The notes below the pieces were generated by a model. The model was not told the origin of the DNA. It saw only the letters and a list, made by a program, of their open reading frames with translations, and made no database searches. Of a stretch of DNA of 64,000 nt, positions 59,310-64,000 are shown one piece after another. Source of the stretch: Peribacillus sp. FSL H8-0477 (lineage in GTDB: Bacteria; Bacillota; Bacilli; Bacillales; DSM-1321); NCBI RefSeq assembly GCF_038002765.1, contig NZ_JBBODE010000001.1, forward strand, positions 1,240,001 to 1,304,000. The letters run 5' to 3'. How positions within the stretch are numbered: the first letter of the stretch is position 1; each line of letters begins with the position of its first letter. A program made the translations under genes and the position numbers.

Positions 59310-60753
59310 GTATTCTTGAAACGGCAAACCCGCACAAAATGGTTAATATCCCAGTATAGTTTAAGCCCAATGTTGCTTCCTGAAAAAAGGAGACCGTCAT
59401 CATTGAGAATATCAGACCAGAGTATAAAATATAATCAAACGAGATTTTACTTGTACTATAGGCGAATGTTAAAAGGTATTTAATCAATCCAATAAAGAAT
59501 ACTAGATATAAGATAAATCCTGGGTAGCCTAGTTGATAAATGAGACTTCCCATAAAACTTTCAGCACCCATATGGGTTATATCCCAAGCGACTACCTCGT
59601 TCATCATTGCATAATACACGCCGCCGTTCCCCACTCCAAACCCAATGGGATGTAGATAGGAATCTAACAGGGGTAAAATAAATCCATCAAAGTGGACAAT
59701 AATACTCGATTTTATACCAATTCCTTTAATTACAAAAAAGGCGACAAAGATAAAACTGACAAAGAACGTAATAAATTGTTTTGGTTTCAGCTTAAAGTTA
59801 TATAGGCAGACAATCCAAAAAGTTAGTATGGCTAAGATAGCGAGCGCACCCTTACCTAAAGTTAAGCCGATACCGATTAGCAAAAAGAATCTGACACCTA
59901 CCATCATCTTCGATTTAATAAATAAGGTACAACAAAATGCTGCTAATACAAAATAACTTAGATTGATCGCATCAAAGAAAAAGGAGTACATCCTGTAAAT
60001 ATACATTGGACCAACCGATGTCCTGAAATCCGGGAAATCCGTATAGGCCGTCCCTTTAGCCTGCATAATATAGCCGAGGTGAAACCATTCTTTCCATATG
60101 TGTGAGTTATTATCAATCAAAAGAAAAACAATTCCGAAAATAACGGATAAAATTCCTAAAAAGACAACCATTTTTATCACATTATATATTTTATCCACAG
60201 ACTGTCTGAGTGAATAGTAGAGAAGCCTCCCCAGGAAATAACTCACAAAGAGAATGCCAAAGGACCGCATATAATACAGTTTTCCTTCCATATTCGCACT
60301 GGAGATAAGAAAACTTATGCCAAGCCACAACACAAGCAGAGGAAAGGTTTTTTCAAACTTAAGGAGATGTAAGCTTTTTTGATAGCGTATGTATAAGAGT
60401 GAAACGAAGATAATCGCGAATACCTCTTTGAAGATCATCAGCATCTTAATGTTAAAGCCGCTCTCTTGGTTCTCAAATATCCCCATGCCAATTCCGACTA
60501 ATACATTTTGAAACGTTAATAAAAACACCAGATGGTACAACAGATAGATGGTGGCATCAAAACGTTCGATAAATAAAAAAGTCATTAAGAACGTATAGAG
60601 AATTAAAAAGGCAAAACTAATCGTGACATTATGTAAGTTAGTAATTAATGAATAAAAAAGAATATGTGGGACTAAAAGAGCAAATAAATACACGATAAAT
60701 AATTTACTTCGTTTATGGATGGGCAGTACCGAATTTTCCAGTGAATATTGCAT
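59290..60753 (-). CDS. O-antigen polymerase/ligase-like membrane protein (Wzy-like)
   Basis: 487 aa with about twelve membrane helices and one larger loop (about residues 215-250). The loop and the segment HPIGFGVGNGGVYYAMMNEVV...GAESFMGSLIYQLGYPG carry the G-x-G-x-x and H/E pattern of Wzy/WaaL/TuaE-type proteins. Such proteins polymerise lipid-linked repeat units outside the membrane. The polysaccharide operon at 44696-54001 has no polymerase of its own, so this gene may complete it. Sequence divergence in the family keeps the call moderate. Confidence 0.75.
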   Translation of the reverse strand: MQYSLENSVLPIHKRSKLFIVYLFALLVPHILFYSLITNLHNVTISFAFLILYTFLMTFLFIERFDATIYLLYHLVFLLTFQNVLVGIGMGIFENQESGFNIKMLMIFKEVFAIIFVSLLYIRYQKSLHLLKFEKTFPLLVLWLGISFLISSANMEGKLYYMRSFGILFVSYFLGRLLYYSLRQSVDKIYNVIKMVVFLGILSVIFGIVFLLIDNNSHIWKEWFHLGYIMQAKGTAYTDFPDFRTSVGPMYIYRMYSFFFDAINLSYFVLAAFCCTLFIKSKMMVGVRFFLLIGIGLTLGKGALAILAILTFWIVCLYNFKLKPKQFITFFVSFIFVAFFVIKGIGIKSSIIVHFDGFILPLLDSYLHPIGFGVGNGGVYYAMMNEVVAWDITHMGAESFMGSLIYQLGYPGFILYLVFFIGLIKYLLTFAYSTSKISFDYILYSGLIFSMMTVSFFQEATLGLNYTGILTILCGFAVSRIQSPIEK

Positions 60754-60913
60754 AAACCTACTCCTTTTCTTAACTAAATATAATTATTGTGGAAAAAATG
60801 GAGGAATGCAACATCTTTCGGTATCACATTGTGAAATCAGGAACAAAGGATTAGATGGTAGAATTTAAATAAGGATTATTAGCTATTTTCCTGATAATAG
60901 CTTGGGTAATTAG

Positions 60914-60946
60914 AAAAATGCCGATCCGAATGAATCACGGACCGGC
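60914..60946 (-). terminator. Intrinsic terminator of manA
   Basis: Minus-strand GCCGGTCCG / TCGGATCGGC with an eight-base loop is followed by ATTTTTC, five bases after the stop. Confidence 0.8.
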
Positions 60947-60951
60947 TCATA

Positions 60952-61902
60952 TTACATATAACTAGTAACCCATTCCATCTCGCCGTTAGCTGTGATGTCT
61001 TCCGTGTCGCGGGTGATGATGAAGTGGTCGCCTTTTTTAAGTGATGTTGTTTCACCATCGGCTGTGATCGTTCCTTTGCCTTCAATGACGGTGACCAGTT
61101 GGAAGCGGTCTTGAGTTGCTAGTTTGTAGTTTGTCCCTTTAATCGCATGGTGCGTAACAGTAAATTCAGGGATGGAGATGAGTTCTTGTGTTTCTCCACT
61201 TTCAACGGTTTGTTTCTGAAGTGCAAGCGGGTCGGTCAGGTCTGGTGCATTAGTTACGGCAATTGCTTTTTCTAAATGAAGCTCACGCAGGTTTCCAGCC
61301 GCATCTTTCCGGTCGTAATCATAGACCCGGTAGGTTGTATCAGACGATTGCTGCGTTTCTAGAATCGTGATACCCTTTCCAATGGCGTGAACGGTGCCGC
61401 TTTTCACGAAGATGAAATCGCCGCGTTTGACTGGCATTTTCCGGAGTAGTTTTTCCCATTGTCCTTGATAAATATAACCTGCCACTTCTTCCTTCGTATC
61501 CGCATAATGACCAAGAATGATTTCAGCGCCCGGTTCTGCATCAAGGATGTACCAGCATTCGGTTTTGCCGTACGGCTCGCCTTCTAATTGACCTGCTTGC
61601 TCATCATTTGGATGAACCTGAACCGAAAGGTCGTCTCTTGCATCAAGAATTTTAATTAATAACGGAAATTCATTGAGCTCATAGTCGCCAAATAATTGGC
61701 TGCGTTCTTGATTCCACAGCTCGGACAACTTTTTGCCATCGTATTCTCCGCCGACAATGACGCTTTCACCAGCAGGATGAGCCGAAATTCCCCAACATTC
61801 CCCGATAGGTCCCTTTGGAATGGTGTAGCCGAATTCGGTTTCAAGCTTGCGTCCTCCCCAAATACGTTCTTGGAAAACTGGTTTCAGATGTAAGATACTC
61901 AT
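60952..61902 (-). CDS. manA: Mannose-6-phosphate isomerase, class I
   Basis: 316 aa, the usual length of Bacillus ManA/Pmi. Cupin fold with zinc ligands in LSVQVHPNDEQAG and GKTECWYIL, and the Arg-containing LETQQSSDTTYRVYDYDR region of the active site. It interconverts mannose-6-P and fructose-6-P, linking glycolysis with GDP-mannose or surface-sugar synthesis. ATG 61902 (MSILHLKPVFQERIWGG) is chosen as the family start, with GAGGAG upstream. It is monocistronic beside the polymerase-like gene. Confidence 0.94.
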   Translation of the reverse strand: MSILHLKPVFQERIWGGRKLETEFGYTIPKGPIGECWGISAHPAGESVIVGGEYDGKKLSELWNQERSQLFGDYELNEFPLLIKILDARDDLSVQVHPNDEQAGQLEGEPYGKTECWYILDAEPGAEIILGHYADTKEEVAGYIYQGQWEKLLRKMPVKRGDFIFVKSGTVHAIGKGITILETQQSSDTTYRVYDYDRKDAAGNLRELHLEKAIAVTNAPDLTDPLALQKQTVESGETQELISIPEFTVTHHAIKGTNYKLATQDRFQLVTVIEGKGTITADGETTSLKKGDHFIITRDTEDITANGEMEWVTSYM

Positions 61903-62230
61903 ACTCTCCACGCTCCTCATATTCACTGCTTCCTTGGTTTTCATGCTCAAACTATGTAAATCGCCAGGCTAAGCGGATCGAGTGTTCCTCCATGTCGCTC
62001 GCTTTCATGTATAATACTACCATACTTTTTAATAAAGATACTCTGTCCGTTTCATGACTTATTCAACAATAAAAACCCCACTTATCACGCGCGGGGTATT
62101 AGTAGGTATTAAGCCAGACTTGTCGTGGTTCGTTTTATCCTACTTATTATGGGTTTTATGTATGAATCTATTGAATTACTATATTCGTATGGTAATTAAT
62201 AGTATAATTACCAAAGGAGGCGGTTACTAT
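61903..62230. other. Divergent intergenic region manA / 62231 gene
   Basis: 328 bases with promoters for both neighbours expected. A frame running in from 62054 is open but has no RBS, whereas AAAGGAGG lies directly before ATG 62231. No RNA element is recognised. Confidence 0.4.
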
Positions 62231-62908
62231 ATGAACTTACGTAATAAGTTGAGCATTGCTGGTTGTGTCGTGATACTCGCGGGTACAATTATTATTGGGA
62301 ACCAAACATATCAGAATAGACAAGATGCCGTGATTAAAAAGTCTGCGAATGATCTGAATATGCGGGCGCTTACTGTTGCTGCAAAAGATGATTCTACGAG
62401 TGAAGATAAAAAGAGTGAAGATCCTGATTCATCCAAAGTGGATGCAAAGGGTGACGACGTAGAAAAGAGTACTGTTTCTACCAAAAAAGCTGAGTCTAGT
62501 AAAACGGAAGCTGCGCAAGATACAAGCAGCAGCACTGCATCTACCAATAGTAATCAGACCAAACAGGATACTAGTAGTTCACCTGCAGCTGCACCTAAAC
62601 AGGCTGATTCTTCGGTAAGTACACCTGCAAAAGACAAACCATCGTCAAGTACACCGGTTAAGAAGGATGAGTCTACCGGCACTACTCCTCCAAAAGACAA
62701 GGACAACACAAGTGGTTTACATTTTTCTTCTAGAGAAGAAGCGATTCAATATGGAACAAGCAGGCTTTCAGCTGAGGAGCTAGCGATTTATAAAAAAGCT
62801 TCTGCAAAAGGAATGACTGCCGAACAAGAAGCGTTAGCATTCCAAGTTGCTTCATCCCGGTTTTCTTCTGAAGAAATACAAGCTTTAAAAGAAGCGCTCA
62901 ATAAGTAA
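62231..62908 (+). CDS. Membrane-anchored Ser/Thr/Lys-rich protein
   Basis: 225 aa. An N-terminal helix (LSIAGCVVILAGTIIIGNQ) anchors it. A long low-complexity linker (about residues 45-155), rich in Ser, Thr, Lys, Asp and Pro, is likely extended outside the cell. A C-terminal helical domain of about 65 residues has two related motifs (SSREEAIQYGTSRLSAEE and ASSRFSSEEIQALKEAL). RBS AAAGGAGG fixes the start. No family is recognised. The linker would let the helical domain reach through the wall. Confidence 0.72.
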   Translation: MNLRNKLSIAGCVVILAGTIIIGNQTYQNRQDAVIKKSANDLNMRALTVAAKDDSTSEDKKSEDPDSSKVDAKGDDVEKSTVSTKKAESSKTEAAQDTSSSTASTNSNQTKQDTSSSPAAAPKQADSSVSTPAKDKPSSSTPVKKDESTGTTPPKDKDNTSGLHFSSREEAIQYGTSRLSAEELAIYKKASAKGMTAEQEALAFQVASSRFSSEEIQALKEALNK

Positions 62909-62912
62909 TACT

Positions 62913-63146
62913 TTACTCCGCCCTTGTTGGCGGTTTTATTATATCTATCATAAGATTTTGCCTTTTAAGCTTATGATTGTTTAACGCAAGGGTTTGATAG
63001 ATTAGGATAAAATGATCAAGCTGCCTGCTTAATTCAATTGTTTCTACGCAATTACACCCATTTTTATTAGCCTTTTTAATCATCTCTATTCGAGTACGTT
63101 CTATTAATTGAGTTAAAAAAAGCATTTTTTCACCGGACTTACCCAT
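62913..63146 (-). CDS. Spo0E-family aspartyl-phosphate phosphatase-like protein
   Basis: 77 aa. Helical hairpin with the Spo0E signature S-x-x-L-D in VETIELSRQLDHFILIYQ. In Bacillus, Spo0E proteins dephosphorylate Spo0A-P and restrain sporulation; other members are uncharacterised. ATG at 63146 is chosen with GGAGAGG ten bases upstream; the longer frame begins before this RBS. It is convergent with the 62231 gene with only four bases between stops. A two-cysteine NGCNC motif precedes the signature, unusual but of unknown meaning. Confidence 0.82.
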   Translation of the reverse strand: MGKSGEKMLFLTQLIERTRIEMIKKANKNGCNCVETIELSRQLDHFILIYQTLALNNHKLKRQNLMIDIIKPPTRAE

Positions 63147-63239
63147 GGATTCACACCTCTCCTTTATTAGGTATATTTTACCATTGTTTAATACTGGAAT
63201 ATACAAGAAAATTGTGAACTTTTTTCAGCACATTAGAAG

Positions 63240-63267
63240 AAGGGCTGTGCTCAAGCACAGCCCTTTT
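63240..63267. terminator. Intrinsic terminator hairpin after the FmdE-like gene
   Basis: AAGGGCTGTGCT / AGCACAGCCCTT is a perfect twelve-base stem with a two-base loop. The better T-run is on the plus strand; the minus strand has TTCTTCT. Confidence 0.7.
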
Positions 63268-63270
63268 TCT

Positions 63271-63795
63271 TTACTTCAGTTTGGTCACTTCTACCAATTC
63301 ATCGATGGGCATTTGCAGCGCTCGGTTACCTAGTTCTTGCTTCAACTGTTCATTATGAATGTATTCTTCTGGCGTAAATGAATCTTCACGCCCTTTTTTT
63401 AGGTACTCATAAAAGACAGCAGGTAAGAAGTTTTCCTTTAAAATCACTTCAACTGCTTCCCCTGTTTCGCGTGTAAACACATAGGCATACGCAGTTGGGC
63501 GGTAAGGATCGTATTGAGCTTTTGGATAATCTGTATCGACTGTGTAGGTCCCTCTTGTTTTGGCGCGAGTAACAAACTCGAACGCATCGCGGAAACCAGG
63601 TCCGCCATGACCGGATAAGATGGAGAGATCTTTACGATTTGGTATTTCCGCTCCATATAAGGAGTCAAAGGCGGCTTGAATCACTCGGAATCCCACCCCT
63701 ATTGCCATATAAGCAGCTGTTCCGTGGTACTTACGAATATCCTCAAAACTAATTTCTAATAAGTCTTCTCGATCATAAATTTTAATGGTATTCAT
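63271..63795 (-). CDS. FmdE-like (formylmethanofuran dehydrogenase subunit E family) protein
   Basis: 174 aa. The segment YMAIGVGFRVIQAAFDSL and the later LSILSGHGGPGFRDAFEFVTRA match the FmdE domain, where a His/Cys pair is common; here His of SGHGGPG is kept and no cysteine is present at all. Bacilli lack methanofuran, so the name is only a family label; a metal or cofactor-linked role is possible. RBS GTAGGAG supports the start. It directly follows an anchored protein gene cut by the window edge. Confidence 0.65.
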   Translation of the reverse strand: MNTIKIYDREDLLEISFEDIRKYHGTAAYMAIGVGFRVIQAAFDSLYGAEIPNRKDLSILSGHGGPGFRDAFEFVTRAKTRGTYTVDTDYPKAQYDPYRPTAYAYVFTRETGEAVEVILKENFLPAVFYEYLKKGREDSFTPEEYIHNEQLKQELGNRALQMPIDELVEVTKLK

Positions 63796-63807
63796 CTAGT
63801 ACATCTC

Positions 63808-64000
63808 CTACCTTTTTTGATTACTTTTCTTTCTTCTTAGGAAGAAGAAAATGAACAGTAGTACTATAACACTTATCCCTACTACAAATGGGTTCCAACC
63901 ACCAGCTTCTTCTGCTTTATCTGAGGTTGGTTTTATAAGTTCGCTCTCTATTTTTAAAAAGTGCAAAGCATTTTTTTCACTCGGTCCTGCCCAAGACTTG
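63808..64000 (-). CDS. C-terminal end of a membrane-anchored protein (cut by window edge)
   Basis: The minus-strand frame entering from the right edge encodes about 63 residues. These are a soluble stretch (KSWAGPSEKNALHFLKIESE), a short linker, and a C-terminal helix (NPFVVGISVIVLLFIFFFL) ending in a basic RRKKSNQKR tail. This is the layout of a surface protein held by a C-terminal anchor. The gene ends just before the FmdE-like gene and probably forms an operon with it. The family cannot be told from this fragment. Confidence 0.65.
   Translation of the reverse strand, partial: KSWAGPSEKNALHFLKIESELIKPTSDKAEEAGGWNPFVVGISVIVLLFIFFFLRRKKSNQKR

Noticed and set aside
62054..62230. 59-residue N-terminal extension of the Ser/Thr/Lys-rich protein
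   Set aside because: AAAGGAGG lies directly before ATG 62231 and the anchor helix follows it; the extension has no RBS.

Overview
This window is a Bacillaceae-type chromosome segment. The evidence is its low G+C content, strong GGAGG-type ribosome binding sites, intrinsic terminators, a Spo0E-family protein, an S-box (SAM) riboswitch, XpaC/TelA-type and DUF2975/XRE gene pairs, and an IS256-family element. The gene set and spacer repeats fit the environmental Neobacillus/Peribacillus-like genera, but I cannot name the species. No rRNA, tRNA or CRISPR array was seen.

Layout. Positions 1-4293: the end of a cation efflux gene, an XRE/DUF2975 pair, a small run of minus-strand genes (55-aa membrane protein, HAD phosphatase, GNAT, unknown) and murB. 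4707-7064: a secreted glucosaminidase with six SH3b repeats. 7400-11970: a minus-strand operon of two zinc alcohol dehydrogenases, an aldehyde dehydrogenase and a metallo-beta-lactamase-fold lactonase, resembling a lactone degradation pathway. 12165-15265: small genes, a VanZ-like protein, a DMT transporter and a divergent MerR / DJ-1 pair. 15318-22280: an oligopeptide ABC transporter operon headed by an M42 aminopeptidase and preceded by a complete SAM riboswitch with promoter and terminator, so it is probably a methionine-scavenging operon. 22660-24694: a repeat-rich spacer carrying an IS256-family insertion with a target duplication. 24695-31662: the galacturonate operon uxaC-transporter-LacI regulator-uxaB-uxaA with LacI-type operators. 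31891-34052: small envelope genes and a nested repeat. 34095-42504: a sugar ABC transporter with three Gfo/Idh/MocA oxidoreductases, a LacI regulator and a YesL-like protein. 42533-43935: an XpaC/TelA-like pair. 44696-54001: a surface polysaccharide operon (galU, initiating sugar transferase, ugd, PssD/PssE-type glycosyltransferase, GT4, flippase, pyruvyl transferase, galE, VanZ-like). 55001-61902: accessory envelope genes, namely an acyltransferase, a NagZ-like GH3 enzyme, a polymerase-like protein and manA. 62231-64000: an anchored low-complexity protein, a Spo0E-like protein, an FmdE-like protein and the end of an anchored protein.

The most unusual signal is a dispersed non-coding repeat family present at four loci (about 7120-7362, 22660-22832, 22883-24655 and 57500-57690). 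Each copy contains GTGC tetranucleotides phased at 21 bp, six in register at 24508-24616, joined to a degenerate module bounded by GAAAATA / CATTTTC-type ends. The third copy is split by the IS256-family element.
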